Positions 55,390 to 64,000 are shown, counted from the first letter of the stretch. The stretch is 64,000 bases of DNA from Bacillus sp. AFS073361 (GCF_002567005.1 NZ_NUZU01000037.1:119106-183105), one strand, 5' to 3'. Notes: generated by a model not told the origin, from the sequence alone. A program made the numbers and translations.

Positions 55390-55592
55390 ATAAATCCCCC
55401 CGGATATTTTCAACTAGGGCAAACCCTCCGAATTTGTTAATTTCTCATAAAGAAAGTTTGACAAAGTGCTATCATTTTCCTTCATTTAAACTATTTTTTG
55501 AAATATTTAATGTGAAAAAATTTCTATTTTTAATTAAATATGGAAATGACTAGGATGTTAGGAATAAAGCTGAATTTTGAAGAGGGGATTTC

Positions 55593-56087
55593 ATGGTATT
55601 TACATTTTATTTTGTCTTAAGTTGGATGATGATGGGCTTATTTATCTTTAATCGTCAGGAGAACCGAGGGTCGAGAAAGGAGCTATTATTTCTTGTCCTG
55701 CTAACCTGTCTCATTAACACTCATACCTATTTAGGTTTATTTGAAACATTTAAATGGATGAAAACCACAACTACTCCGAAATTATATTTGGCATTTCTTC
55801 TATTTCGGAGTGTCTTCAGCCCATTATTTGTTTCCTATCTCATTATGTATATAAATAATAGTACTTTAATAAAACAGTTTTTACTCCTTTTACTATACTG
55901 TCTAATAATCCTTGGGATTGATAAAGTAAATTTAAGCAGTGAGTTATATACCTTTAAAAAGTGGAATCATATTTTTACCGTTATTTATTATCTGCTTTAT
56001 TTGTTTTTTGCCATGTATGCATTTAATTGGTTTAAAGGACTGCAAGAGCAGGAGGTGAAATGCAAGGATGATGTTGGTAGAACATAA
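55593..56087 (+). CDS. small polytopic membrane protein, CBO0543-like
   Basis: 164 residues with five hydrophobic segments and a short polar C-terminus. AGAGGGG precedes the ATG. It overlaps by 20 bp a second 164-residue membrane protein of the same general type, and the two appear to be a divergent tandem pair. No catalytic motif can be seen. CBO0543-family proteins are of unknown function and often come in such pairs in spore formers. Confidence 0.65.
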   Translation: MVFTFYFVLSWMMMGLFIFNRQENRGSRKELLFLVLLTCLINTHTYLGLFETFKWMKTTTTPKLYLAFLLFRSVFSPLFVSYLIMYINNSTLIKQFLLLLLYCLIILGIDKVNLSSELYTFKKWNHIFTVIYYLLYLFFAMYAFNWFKGLQEQEVKCKDDVGRT

Positions 56088-56562
56088 ATTTGGTCAGAAT
56101 GATTATTTTGTTATTTGTGCGGTTTTAGTATCCTGGGGCATTTTTTTCTTTTTGCCAAAAGTGTTTTCAAATCAATTAACCATTCTCATCTTCCTTTATA
56201 GCTTAACTGCTGCAGGTCTTTTCGATAATTCATTTGGATCTGAGCCGTTTGACTTTTATGATATCATGGATGGTCCTGCATACACAGTTATGGATATAGT
56301 AGTTTATTTCCTCTATCCACCATTTTCCTATCTTTTTCTATACATTTATAAAAAATTTCAAATAAAGGATCGCTACTTAGTGTTTTTTATTTTAAGTTTT
56401 ACTGCGGTCGCTATTGGGGTAGAGTGGGTTTACCATAGCATGGGTGTTTTTCATTATAAAAATGGAAACAGTATTATTTACTCTGTTTGTACTTATTTAT
56501 TCATTCAATCGCTATTAATTGTCTTTTATCGTTTTCTACGACCAAATGAACAGGTGAAATAA
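56068..56562 (+). CDS. CBO0543-family membrane protein
   Basis: 164 residues, about five TM helices. The pattern PKVFSNQLTILIFLYSLTAAGLFD followed by FYDIMDGPAYTVMDIVVYFLYPPFSYLFLY and the late GVEWVYHSMGVFHYKN is familiar from CBO0543-family proteins of Bacilli and Clostridia, function unknown. GGAGGTG lies about ten bases before the ATG inside the upstream gene, so translation is coupled. Confidence 0.72.
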   Translation: MMLVEHKFGQNDYFVICAVLVSWGIFFFLPKVFSNQLTILIFLYSLTAAGLFDNSFGSEPFDFYDIMDGPAYTVMDIVVYFLYPPFSYLFLYIYKKFQIKDRYLVFFILSFTAVAIGVEWVYHSMGVFHYKNGNSIIYSVCTYLFIQSLLIVFYRFLRPNEQVK

Positions 56563-56563
56563 A

Positions 56564-56586
56564 AAAACCAGATGAATCTGGTTTTT
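56564..56586 (+). terminator. terminator of the membrane-protein pair
   Basis: AAAACCAGAT / ATCTGGTTTT stem with a two-base centre, then TTCG. Confidence 0.8.
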
Positions 56587-56736
56587 CGTAGTTTAAAGTG
56601 TTTTTCTCAAGGATGGACTAGATGAATGTGGAGATTTCTTGAAAAGCGAAGACAAAGATGTCGTAAAATCTACCCTTGAACAATAGAGCCATAATCGATA
56701 CATTAGAAGGGAAGAACGATAAAGTAGGTGGCATCC

Positions 56737-58620
56737 TTGGAAAAAAGATATTTTACAATTGGTATGGCAGGGCACATCGACCACGGGAAAACGTCTTTAA
56801 CCAAAGCGTTAACCAATGTAGATACAGATAGATTAAAAGAAGAAAAGGAACGTCAAATTTCCATTGAGCTTGGCTTTGCACCATTATATGAAGATAATGA
56901 AATCCAAATTTCAGTGATTGATGTGCCAGGACACGAACGGTTTATCCGGCAAATGATCGCTGGAGTTGCAGGGATTGATTTGGTCGTGCTCGTTGTTGCA
57001 GCAGACGAAGGTGTGATGCCGCAAACGAGAGAGCACTTAGACATCTTGAAATTCTTAGGGGTGAAAAATGGTTTGGTGGCCATATCAAAAATTGATCGAG
57101 TGGATGAAGAATTTATCGAACTTGTTAAAGATGATATTTTAGAGGAACTTTCTGGAACTGTATTTGAGGATGCACCGTTTGTTTTGGTAGACAGTCTTTC
57201 CAAAAAAGGCATCGATGAGATGAAAGCATTAATTATCCAAAAATTAAAAGAACAAGAAATGCGTGATGCGAAAGGGGCATTCCGTCTCCCGATTGATCAG
57301 GTATTTACAATAAAGGGCCAAGGTACTGTAGTTCGAGGAACGGTGTATGAAGGAACAGTAGTCGAAGGACAAATCCTGAAAATTATGCCCAAAGGGCTTG
57401 GGGTTAGAGCACGTCAGATTCAAGTCCACCATTCACCGGCTGAAAGGGCGTTCGCAGGACAACGCACGGCTATTAACCTATCAGGTGTCTCTAAGGAAGA
57501 TGTTGAGAGGGGAGATGTGCTTGTCTCCTCTGAACATTTCCTTGTCACGAAGACACTGGATGTAGCGATTCGTGTCGTTGAAGACCTTGAGCACATGGTC
57601 AAACAGCGAATGCCGATTAAGCTTCATATCGGAACCGCGGAGGTAATGGGCCGGATAGTCTTTTTTGATCGCAATGAAATCAAGGAGGAAAATGGCGAAA
57701 TCCTTTGTCAACTGAGACTTGAGGAGGAAATTTTAACAAAACGCGGGGATCGCTTTATTTTACGTCGTCCGAGTCCGCAAGAAACGATAGGCGGGGGCTG
57801 GGTGATTGATCCACGTGGTGACAAATATCGTTTTGGTAACCAGACGATTGAAGAACTGGAAAAGAAAAAGGTTGGTTCACCGAAAGAGCGGATTACTGCT
57901 GCTTTAATGGAAGCAAAGTGCCTGCCCCTGGATGAGTTAATCAAACGGACCTCTTTAGACGAATTCACAGTAACTGAAAAATTAAATGAGAAAGAATTTG
58001 TCTTTTTTGACGGGAAAGAATATACGCTCCAATTGTTGATTAATTCAATTGAGGAAGATATTTTTGATAGATTACAGGATTATCATCTTCTTTATTCGAT
58101 GAAAATAGGGATCAATAAAGCTGTGCTGTTGCAAACCCTTCAAAAAAGAGTTCCAAAACATTTGCTGGATTTTGTTATCGAGAATGGAATTACCAATCAT
58201 ATCTTTAATAGAAGAGGGCAGTTTGTTTCGATAGCCAATTTTGTGCCTCATGTGCCCAAAAATTGGGCAAAGCGGACTGAAAATCTGATTGCCGAATTAA
58301 AAAAGGATGGGTTAAAAGTTCGTTCTCTAAAAGAGTATTTTACTGATGCCGGAATCCCTGGCACTCTGGAGGCAGATTTAAGACGCTTTTTAGAAGAGGA
58401 AGGAGTACTAGTCCTGCTGGATGCCCAGTTTGCATATCATGGAGATGTATTTCAACAAGCAGTGGCTAAATTGCGCAGTCAAACAGAAGCAGAATTTGAT
58501 GTCGGAGCGGCGAAAGATGTTCTAGAACTTTCACGGAAATATATGATTCCATTTTTAGAAAAACTAGATTCAATGGGTCTAACCAAGCGTTTGGAAAATA
58601 AGCGAATTTGGAACAAGTAA
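56737..58620 (+). CDS. selB: selenocysteine-specific elongation factor SelB
   Basis: 627-residue translational GTPase that delivers selenocysteyl-tRNA to UGA codons marked by a SECIS element. The G1 motif GHIDHGKT is at residues 12-19, DVPGHE is G3 and SKID is G4. GTVVRGTVYEGTV is the domain II signature and a C-terminal run of about four winged-helix domains (~370-627) binds the SECIS RNA, the feature that separates SelB from EF-Tu. TTG 56737 is chosen because AGGTGG lies five bases before it; GTG 56728 is poorly placed. Neither selA, selD, a tRNA-Sec nor a UGA-containing gene is seen here. Confidence 0.92.
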   Translation: MEKRYFTIGMAGHIDHGKTSLTKALTNVDTDRLKEEKERQISIELGFAPLYEDNEIQISVIDVPGHERFIRQMIAGVAGIDLVVLVVAADEGVMPQTREHLDILKFLGVKNGLVAISKIDRVDEEFIELVKDDILEELSGTVFEDAPFVLVDSLSKKGIDEMKALIIQKLKEQEMRDAKGAFRLPIDQVFTIKGQGTVVRGTVYEGTVVEGQILKIMPKGLGVRARQIQVHHSPAERAFAGQRTAINLSGVSKEDVERGDVLVSSEHFLVTKTLDVAIRVVEDLEHMVKQRMPIKLHIGTAEVMGRIVFFDRNEIKEENGEILCQLRLEEEILTKRGDRFILRRPSPQETIGGGWVIDPRGDKYRFGNQTIEELEKKKVGSPKERITAALMEAKCLPLDELIKRTSLDEFTVTEKLNEKEFVFFDGKEYTLQLLINSIEEDIFDRLQDYHLLYSMKIGINKAVLLQTLQKRVPKHLLDFVIENGITNHIFNRRGQFVSIANFVPHVPKNWAKRTENLIAELKKDGLKVRSLKEYFTDAGIPGTLEADLRRFLEEEGVLVLLDAQFAYHGDVFQQAVAKLRSQTEAEFDVGAAKDVLELSRKYMIPFLEKLDSMGLTKRLENKRIWNK

Positions 58621-58621
58621 C

Positions 58622-58657
58622 AAAAAAGCCTCTATTCCGAGATGGAATGGAGGCTTT
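58622..58657. terminator. terminator between convergent selB and TerD-fusion genes
   Basis: AAAGCCTC-ATTCC and GGAAT-GAGGCTTT arms with one bulge; strong A-tract on the left gives a T-run for the minus strand. Confidence 0.78.
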
Positions 58658-58663
58658 CGTCGG

Positions 58664-60103
58664 TTAAGATAAAAACTCTGCAGGGTTAAGTCCAAGCTCA
58701 CGGCAGATATCGCTAACCATTTGCTTTTCATTGTTGTCAAAATTTCCATCAGCATAGCCAATGGCGATGCAATACCGGGCGACAAGACGAGCAATTTCGG
58801 GTTTGGTTCTAATTTTTCCAAGAGCACGGAAGGCTTCCGCACGACCCATCATCCGGTCATTTTCTATTCTAGAAACAAACAAGTTAAATTTTTGGATGAC
58901 CTTCGTCGTATCAAAAACACGTAATTCTTCACTTTGATGGACGAACTCAATCATTTTTTGACGTTCAGAAGCATCCAAGTACCCATCTGCCATGGCCACT
59001 AAAGCACAGGCAGCAACCACTGCTTCAAGGACATCCTGACTTTTGTAGCGATTAAAAAGTTCCTGTGCCTTTCTCTTCGAATTGTTTGCCCATTCAGCGT
59101 AATCAGTTTGCGATGGGGACCAGGAATTTCCACAGCTATTACATGAAAATTTTAATTGATTTTTCCCGATGAATCCACCAAGGAGACCGACAGGACCAAG
59201 GATGAGTCCGCCAATGGCTGCTTTACCCAGACCGAATCCTTTCTTTCCTGTCCTCACATTTGACGAGTGGCAGCGCGGACAAATGATCTCATCTCCACCA
59301 TATGTTTGGTGAGAATTGACTGTCGCAGGATACGACTGTGCCGGAAATCCGTAGGCAGGCTGTTGATAGGATGATTCAGGCTGAAGATGGGTGCGCTGCT
59401 GATTTGGATTTGTATAATTTTGCTGGTATGGACTATTCTGCTGGAACAGATTAGGGCTTGATTGGCTTTGTTGGTACGAATTAGGATTTTGTTGGTAACT
59501 TGGCGGTGTTGGGACACTCGAAGGTGGATCATCAACAGCAATTCCAAAGTTCCGGCAAAGTGCTGCAAGGCCACCTTGGAAACCACTGGCTATCGCATTA
59601 AACTTCCATTCGCCATTATGCCGGTACAATTCAGCAGCGACAATGGCTGTTTCTACCGTGAAGTCTCTGCCCAAGTTAAATCTTAATAATTCCTCATGCG
59701 TTTGCTCATTAAAGATGCGCACATAAGAATCTGATATTTGTCCAAAATTTTGCCCTTTTATTTGAGCATCATGGATAGTAATGGTGAAGGCAACCCGATG
59801 AATGTGGGAAGGTACCCTAGCTAAATCAATCCTGATTTGCTCATCATCGTGTGCTCCTGCACCAGTACGATTGTCACCGCTGTAGATGATGGATCCGTTT
59901 GCACCGTTTGGATTATTATAGAACACAAAATCCTGATCACTGTTCACTTTTCCAGATTCACCTAATAAAAAGGCAGATGCATCTAAATCAAAGTTTGAAC
60001 CCTGTTGATTAATATTCCATCCTAGCCCGACCACGACATTTTGCAGGCCAGGGTGAGATTTGGTTAAATCCACTTTTTGTCCCTTGCTAAGTGTAACACC
60101 CAA
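58664..60103 (-). CDS. TerD - zinc ribbon - TerB fusion protein
   Basis: 479 residues with four parts. Residues 1-190 are a TerD domain (calcium-binding Asp clusters NFDLDASAFLL and GDNRTGAGAHDDEQIRIDL). Residues ~195-268 are a Gln/Pro/Tyr/Ser-rich low-complexity linker. Residues ~272-330 hold a zinc ribbon (Cys275, Cys278, Cys321, Cys324) with a Gly-rich hydrophobic hairpin between its two knuckles. Residues ~345-479 are a TerB-like helical domain with ADGYLDASERQ and ADGNFDNNE acidic metal-binding loops. TerD and TerB are normally separate subunits of tellurite/stress membrane complexes. The start is TTG 60103, after GAGGAGTG. The gene stands alone. Confidence 0.85.
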   Translation of the reverse strand: MGVTLSKGQKVDLTKSHPGLQNVVVGLGWNINQQGSNFDLDASAFLLGESGKVNSDQDFVFYNNPNGANGSIIYSGDNRTGAGAHDDEQIRIDLARVPSHIHRVAFTITIHDAQIKGQNFGQISDSYVRIFNEQTHEELLRFNLGRDFTVETAIVAAELYRHNGEWKFNAIASGFQGGLAALCRNFGIAVDDPPSSVPTPPSYQQNPNSYQQSQSSPNLFQQNSPYQQNYTNPNQQRTHLQPESSYQQPAYGFPAQSYPATVNSHQTYGGDEIICPRCHSSNVRTGKKGFGLGKAAIGGLILGPVGLLGGFIGKNQLKFSCNSCGNSWSPSQTDYAEWANNSKRKAQELFNRYKSQDVLEAVVAACALVAMADGYLDASERQKMIEFVHQSEELRVFDTTKVIQKFNLFVSRIENDRMMGRAEAFRALGKIRTKPEIARLVARYCIAIGYADGNFDNNEKQMVSDICRELGLNPAEFLS

Positions 60104-60263
60104 TTTATTTCACTCCTCAACGATTTTGTTCCTATGTACATTATAATGTATTTTTAAAAAAGGGAAAAATTTCTAGATATTCCAACTTCCTATCCTAGTT
60201 ATATGTACGAAATAATGATGAAAAAGTTTCAAAATAAATGAAAGAAACAAATTTGCCCGTTTT
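60104..60263. other. short intergenic region
   Basis: AT-rich, about 160 bp; includes the upstream side of the TerD-fusion gene. No gene or named motif is visible. Confidence 0.4.
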
Positions 60264-60298
60264 CTTTAAAAAAGAACGCTGATCCATTGGACCAGCGT
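60264..60298 (-). terminator. terminator of the marR-MMPL operon
   Basis: On the minus strand ACGCTGGTCC / GGATCAGCGT stem with loop AAT and one mismatch, followed by TCTTTTTT. Confidence 0.82.
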
Positions 60299-60305
60299 AG
60301 TTAAA

Positions 60306-63300
60306 TTATTCAATAAGATTGGAATTATCTTTATTTTTTATAAAAGGCCACCAGTTGGCTTCTCCAAATGTTTTTACCATTACAGGGACAAACAATGGAA
60401 GTACGACCAGGGAGTACAAGGCCAATCCGATTAATAGTATCGTTGCAATTTCCAACAAGGATAAAACACCCGATGGCATCATTGCGGCAAATGTACCGCC
60501 TAAGATAACCGCTGCTGAAATAATAACGGTCCCCATCTTTTTCATAGACAGTAGAATGGCTTTTTCAACGGGCATGTTTCGATATTCGTTGAAGCGATCC
60601 ATTAAGAAAATACTGTAATCGATTCCTAAGGCTACTAATATAACAAAGGCAAAGAATGGCACCGCCCAACTTATTCCAGAGTAACCCAATAAATTAACAA
60701 AGATTTTTTCTGAAATGGCCATCGAAGTATAGTAGGTTAGGACGAGTGAGCCAATCAGATAAAGTGGCATAATGAGTGAACGAAGCAAAATCACTAAGAT
60801 AATACTAATCCCAACAAGCATGAGAACAACGGTTCTTGAATAATCAGCTTTTGAAATAGAATCAAGGTCATTATGCATACTGGATACACCGCCAATTGCC
60901 ACTTTAGCATTTTCGAGTTTGGTATCCTTAATCACGCGTTTGACTGCTTGCTTTATTTCTGGAACGCGGTCAATCGCTTCATTAGAATATGGATTTTTAC
61001 TGAAGATCACATCAATTGTCATTACTTTTCGATCTTTTGACAAGTAAGCGTCGAGTGCTTGCTCAAAGTCTTTACTATCTAGCACGTCCTGAGGAATATA
61101 AAATCCATTTTGTTTCTGATTGGATACTTCAGATAAGTAATCTTGAGCAGAATTCAATCCGTCCGACACTTTATTTAAACCATCCGCACTTTGGGTTAAG
61201 CCATCTGAAAGCTGTGTGATCTGATTTCCCATATCTTGAAATCCTGTTAGTAGCTGTTTTTGCCCATTATTGATTCCGGAAAGTCCACCGGTAAATTGGG
61301 GAAGTCCTGCAATGACTTTGCCTTGTCCTGCAGCCATTTTGTCAAGTCCAGTTTCAAGATCGGAAATCCCTTTTAACAGGCCTTCCATTCCGGTAATTAG
61401 GGCTTTCTGTCCAACAGTAATTTCTGTGAATTTACTGTTGGCAAATTCTATACCTTCTTGTGCACCTTTAAGCCCAGTATTTAATTGCAGTAACCCGCCA
61501 GCTAATTCTTTTGTTGCGGTTTGCGAGCCCTGAACAGTCATTTTAATAGCTTGATAGTTTTGATTTTGACCGATATCACTGTATTGTTGTTCCAGATTTG
61601 AAAAATATTGATTTGTAGCCGTTAGAGTTTTGTTCAAGGAACCTAATCCTGTTGCTACTTTCTCATATTGCCCATGGAGGGCAGTTAATCCTGTACTTGC
61701 CTTTTTATAGCCAGCGAGTAATTGTTTGCTTCCGGCTAGAACCTCTTTTGATTTTTCTTTAACCTGGGTTAAACCATCTTTTATCTGTGCAGAGCCGGCG
61801 GAACCAGATCTAATTCCTTTCTCAATAACGGTCAGCCCGCTTTGGATGTCGCCCATCCCTGTTTTTAGTTTATTCGTTCCATTTATTAACTCGCTGATTC
61901 CGTCGGTGGCTTCCTTCATTTTCGGCTGATTGGCTGCCATCTGGCTGCCAGCTTCCTCCAGGCCATCGCTGATTTTTTTAATTCCATCGTTACCTTGCTC
62001 GAGGCCTTCCCCGAGACTCGCCACCTGTTTGGATAGATATAAATCATCAATTGTTTCCCCGGTTGGTCGGGTTGCGGAACGGACGGAATTCACATCGCTG
62101 ACACGTGCGAGCTCTTGACTTATTTTTTCAGTGATAGCCATATATTCGGAAGTGTTCATTTGGTCATCGTTTTTAATGACGATTTGGGTAGGCATAGACT
62201 CGCCTGGTCCAAATGATTCAGAAATAATATTAAAACCCTTTATTGATGGAAAATCATCACTGATTTCCTCAAGTGAATTAAACGATAATTGATCCTTATA
62301 CGTGAATAAGAAGGGGATAGAGATGACCCCGACGATAATAAAGGCAATCAATGGACGTGCGAGTGCAAACCTGCCCACAAATCCCCAAAATTTACTTTCA
62401 TTGTGCTCCAGTTTGCCCTTGGATGGCCAAAATAACTTTTTGCCAAGCACAGCCATGAAGAAGGGGACAATTGTAACAAGGGCGATTAATAGGATTGCTA
62501 CACCTACGGCAACCGCCGCTGCTGATTGATAGAGCTTAAAGGTCGAAAAGCCAATCGAAGCAAACCCAATCATAACGGCAACCCCGCTAAATAGAACTGT
62601 TTTTCCTGCGGTACGGTAGGTTTCCACAATCGATTCTGTTACACTATCATTCTTTGCCATTTCTTCTTTAAAACGGCTAAGCAGTAAAATACAATAGTCT
62701 GTTCCAATACCAAAAAGGACAGCAACTAAGAAAATCTGTGTAAAGGTTGAGAGTGGAAAGTTAACTTTATCCACTAATAAAGAAACAATCGATTGAGCCG
62801 TAAGATAACTGAACCCCACCGTAACCAATGGAATAATTGGTGCTATTGCCGATCGAAACACCAGTAGAAGCACAATTAGAATAAATCCTACAGTAATTCC
62901 TTCTGTTTTTTTCAATCCTTCTTGCGAGTTGGTGACAAGGTCATCGCTGATTACCCAGTTACCTGTGTAGTAATGCTCCAGTTTTACATCATCAATTTCT
63001 TTATATAGGTCATCTGCAATTTCTTTGGCTTCACGGCCATTTACATCCACCTTTACGGAAACAAGAATGGTTTTTCCATCCTCAGATACCAGTTGGTCTT
63101 TTAATTCGGCTTGCTTAAAGTGGGTTAAAATTTCGGAAATCCCTAGGTTTTCCTTGTTTTTTTCAAGCTGATTTACGGCTTTTTCCGCACTTTCGAAATC
63201 GGCCTTGGTTAACTTTTTATTACTATGAAAAACCAACGCCGTTTGTAGATTACTGCCACTGTTTTCACTTGATTGAACATCTTTGAGGATTTTTTCGGCA

Positions 63301-63446
63301 ATAGTTGAGGAGTATCCTTCTGGAACAGTAATTTGCCCTTTCTCCCGAACTAACGTTTCCATATTTGGTGCCACCATAAATAGGGCGGTGATAACGAGGA
63401 TCCACGCGAGTAATATAAACCATTTTCCTTTTATTATCGCTCTCAC
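60306..63446 (-). CDS. MMPL-family RND transporter with long coiled-coil loop
   Basis: 1046 residues in two MMPL halves (helices ~2-370 and ~800-1040), with motifs GIGTDYCILLLSRFKEE and ALGIDYSIFLMDRFNEY containing the proton-relay Asp. Between them an extracytoplasmic loop (~390-780) is filled with 7-residue-periodic repeats such as GISELINGTNKLKTGM and TGLTALHGQYEKVATGL, similar to the helical region of YhgE/Pip proteins. B. subtilis YdgH, with its MarR gene ydgG, has the same arrangement. GTG 63446 follows GGGGGA and is three bases behind the marR stop, so the two are one operon. Confidence 0.87.
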   Translation of the reverse strand: MRAIIKGKWFILLAWILVITALFMVAPNMETLVREKGQITVPEGYSSTIAEKILKDVQSSENSGSNLQTALVFHSNKKLTKADFESAEKAVNQLEKNKENLGISEILTHFKQAELKDQLVSEDGKTILVSVKVDVNGREAKEIADDLYKEIDDVKLEHYYTGNWVISDDLVTNSQEGLKKTEGITVGFILIVLLLVFRSAIAPIIPLVTVGFSYLTAQSIVSLLVDKVNFPLSTFTQIFLVAVLFGIGTDYCILLLSRFKEEMAKNDSVTESIVETYRTAGKTVLFSGVAVMIGFASIGFSTFKLYQSAAAVAVGVAILLIALVTIVPFFMAVLGKKLFWPSKGKLEHNESKFWGFVGRFALARPLIAFIIVGVISIPFLFTYKDQLSFNSLEEISDDFPSIKGFNIISESFGPGESMPTQIVIKNDDQMNTSEYMAITEKISQELARVSDVNSVRSATRPTGETIDDLYLSKQVASLGEGLEQGNDGIKKISDGLEEAGSQMAANQPKMKEATDGISELINGTNKLKTGMGDIQSGLTVIEKGIRSGSAGSAQIKDGLTQVKEKSKEVLAGSKQLLAGYKKASTGLTALHGQYEKVATGLGSLNKTLTATNQYFSNLEQQYSDIGQNQNYQAIKMTVQGSQTATKELAGGLLQLNTGLKGAQEGIEFANSKFTEITVGQKALITGMEGLLKGISDLETGLDKMAAGQGKVIAGLPQFTGGLSGINNGQKQLLTGFQDMGNQITQLSDGLTQSADGLNKVSDGLNSAQDYLSEVSNQKQNGFYIPQDVLDSKDFEQALDAYLSKDRKVMTIDVIFSKNPYSNEAIDRVPEIKQAVKRVIKDTKLENAKVAIGGVSSMHNDLDSISKADYSRTVVLMLVGISIILVILLRSLIMPLYLIGSLVLTYYTSMAISEKIFVNLLGYSGISWAVPFFAFVILVALGIDYSIFLMDRFNEYRNMPVEKAILLSMKKMGTVIISAAVILGGTFAAMMPSGVLSLLEIATILLIGLALYSLVVLPLFVPVMVKTFGEANWWPFIKNKDNSNLIE

Positions 63447-63449
63447 TAT

Positions 63450-63911
63450 TTATTCCCCCAGTTCTTCGTTTTTCTTGTTGACTAAAATTTTTGCCAATTT
63501 TTCATACGTATTTATAAAGGTAGTAATTTCCGATTCTTCAAATTGGGTAATGATGGATTCAACAAGGAATTGAACTTTTTCTTGGCAATCCTCGTAGAGG
63601 GTGTAACCTTTCTTTGTTAGGGTTAAGTAAACCACTCTCCGGTCGCTTTCATCACGTGTTCTTTGGATTAGACCGCGATCGACCATTCGATTAATGATGG
63701 CGGTAATGGCGCTTTTATTTACTTCAAAAGCATCTGCTAGCTCCGTAGAAGTGCTTTCCTTTGCTTGATGAATATATCTTAGTATGTAATGTTGGTCGTT
63801 TGTGAGTTCGTCGCCAATTTGCCCCTTAATTAAATATTCTGCTTTTTTGTGGACTTGAAAGGATACGGACACATACCTGTCGATTAGTTCTTGAATGACA
63901 TTTTTATCCAT
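63450..63911 (-). CDS. MarR-family regulator of the MMPL transporter
   Basis: 153-residue winged-helix protein: LADAFEVNKSAITAIINRMVDRGLIQRTRDESDRRVVYLTLTKKG in residues ~58-102, with the wing Asp-Arg-Arg signature intact. It precedes the MMPL gene by three bases, as in B. subtilis ydgG-ydgH, so it likely represses its own operon. ATG 63911 follows GAGGTG; the longer frame to 63965 overlaps the end-of-window repeat and lacks support. No operator can be defined because the promoter runs off the window. Confidence 0.88.
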   Translation of the reverse strand: MDKNVIQELIDRYVSVSFQVHKKAEYLIKGQIGDELTNDQHYILRYIHQAKESTSTELADAFEVNKSAITAIINRMVDRGLIQRTRDESDRRVVYLTLTKKGYTLYEDCQEKVQFLVESIITQFEESEITTFINTYEKLAKILVNKKNEELGE

Positions 63912-63966
63912 GATTGTTTTCACCTCTTTATACGGCTGTGATAAGGTTAATGTTGATTTTGGCACT

Positions 63967-64000
63967 CTGTTGATTGGAGTGGAAGGTGCGAAGACTCCTG
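63967..64000. repeat. start of a dispersed Bacillus intergenic repeat, cut by the window
   Basis: CTGTTGATTGGAGTGGAAGG followed by TGCGAAGACTCCTG resembles the opening of a GC-richer intergenic element seen repeatedly in Bacillus and Neobacillus genomes, which usually continues GCGGG. Only 34 bp are visible, so the identification rests on memory of that element. Confidence 0.5.

Noticed and set aside
56563..56736. tRNA-Sec gene upstream of selB
   Set aside because: No acceptor-stem pair, long variable arm or TTCGA-type T-loop followed by CCA could be found in this interval.
63912..63965. Longer start for the terminal MarR gene
   Set aside because: Residues would come from sequence next to a repeat element, and GAGGTG is correctly spaced for ATG 63911.

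Overview
The window looks like a chromosomal segment of a spore-forming, low-GC Bacillaceae (Bacillus/Neobacillus-like). Evidence: AT-rich DNA, strong AGGAGG-type ribosome binding sites, several TTG/GTG starts, spore genes (splA-splB, a GerA-type germinant receptor remnant), an LtaS-type lipoteichoic acid synthase, an SwrC-like RND pump and RocR/sigma-54 control of an amino acid permease. I found no rRNA, tRNA, CRISPR array, phage or insertion sequence.

Layout. 1-7842: a one-way catabolic operon for tryptophan/kynurenine by the 2-aminomuconate route. It holds ACMS decarboxylase (5' end cut by the window), 2-aminomuconate deaminase, semialdehyde dehydrogenase, 2-oxopent-4-enoate hydratase, 4-oxalocrotonate decarboxylase, kynureninase, an amino acid permease and tryptophan 2,3-dioxygenase. 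7999-13227: a decayed germinant-receptor gene, an L,D-transpeptidase, an Eis-like acetyltransferase, BrnQ and a small barrel protein. 13418-14687: splA-splB for UV repair in spores. 14730-20602: a TetR regulator between two drug pumps (14-TM DHA2 MFS and SwrC-like RND), whose promoters carry the same operator. 20859-24967: LtaS and a YhgE/Pip-family gene frameshifted at an A7 tract. 25221-28633: sulfate activation (cysH-sat-cysC) and sirB. 28813-33252: YitT-family protein, an MFS pump with its divergent MarR regulator, and aspA. 33311-36135: a LysM polysaccharide deacetylase, a VanW lipoprotein and a small Cys-rich protein. 36356-39698: a RocR-like sigma-54 activator divergent from a permease, with two palindromic activator sites and a -24/-12 promoter.

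39791-44577: a small unknown gene, a padR/HAAS/DUF4173-like membrane operon and an orphan pair of Dpp-type permeases. 44710-45734: an AIM24-family protein preceded by an unrecognised structured RNA. 45844-48822: SulP transporter with an ArsR-like regulator, a four-copy 52-bp tandem repeat and a cold-shock gene with a long leader. 49012-53291: sbcDC. 53380-63911: a monooxygenase-like protein and FAD dehydrogenase, two small membrane proteins, an isolated selB, a TerD/zinc-ribbon/TerB fusion, and an MMPL transporter with its MarR regulator. The last bases look like the start of a dispersed Bacillus repeat.

The observations most worth following are the shared operator of the two efflux pumps, the unassigned minus-strand RNA near 45.6 kb, selB without its partners, the TerD-zinc ribbon-TerB fusion, the A7 frameshift immediately before a stop codon in the yhgE-like gene, and the gerA/gerB deletion scar. 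Families are assigned from memory of conserved motifs; no database search was run.
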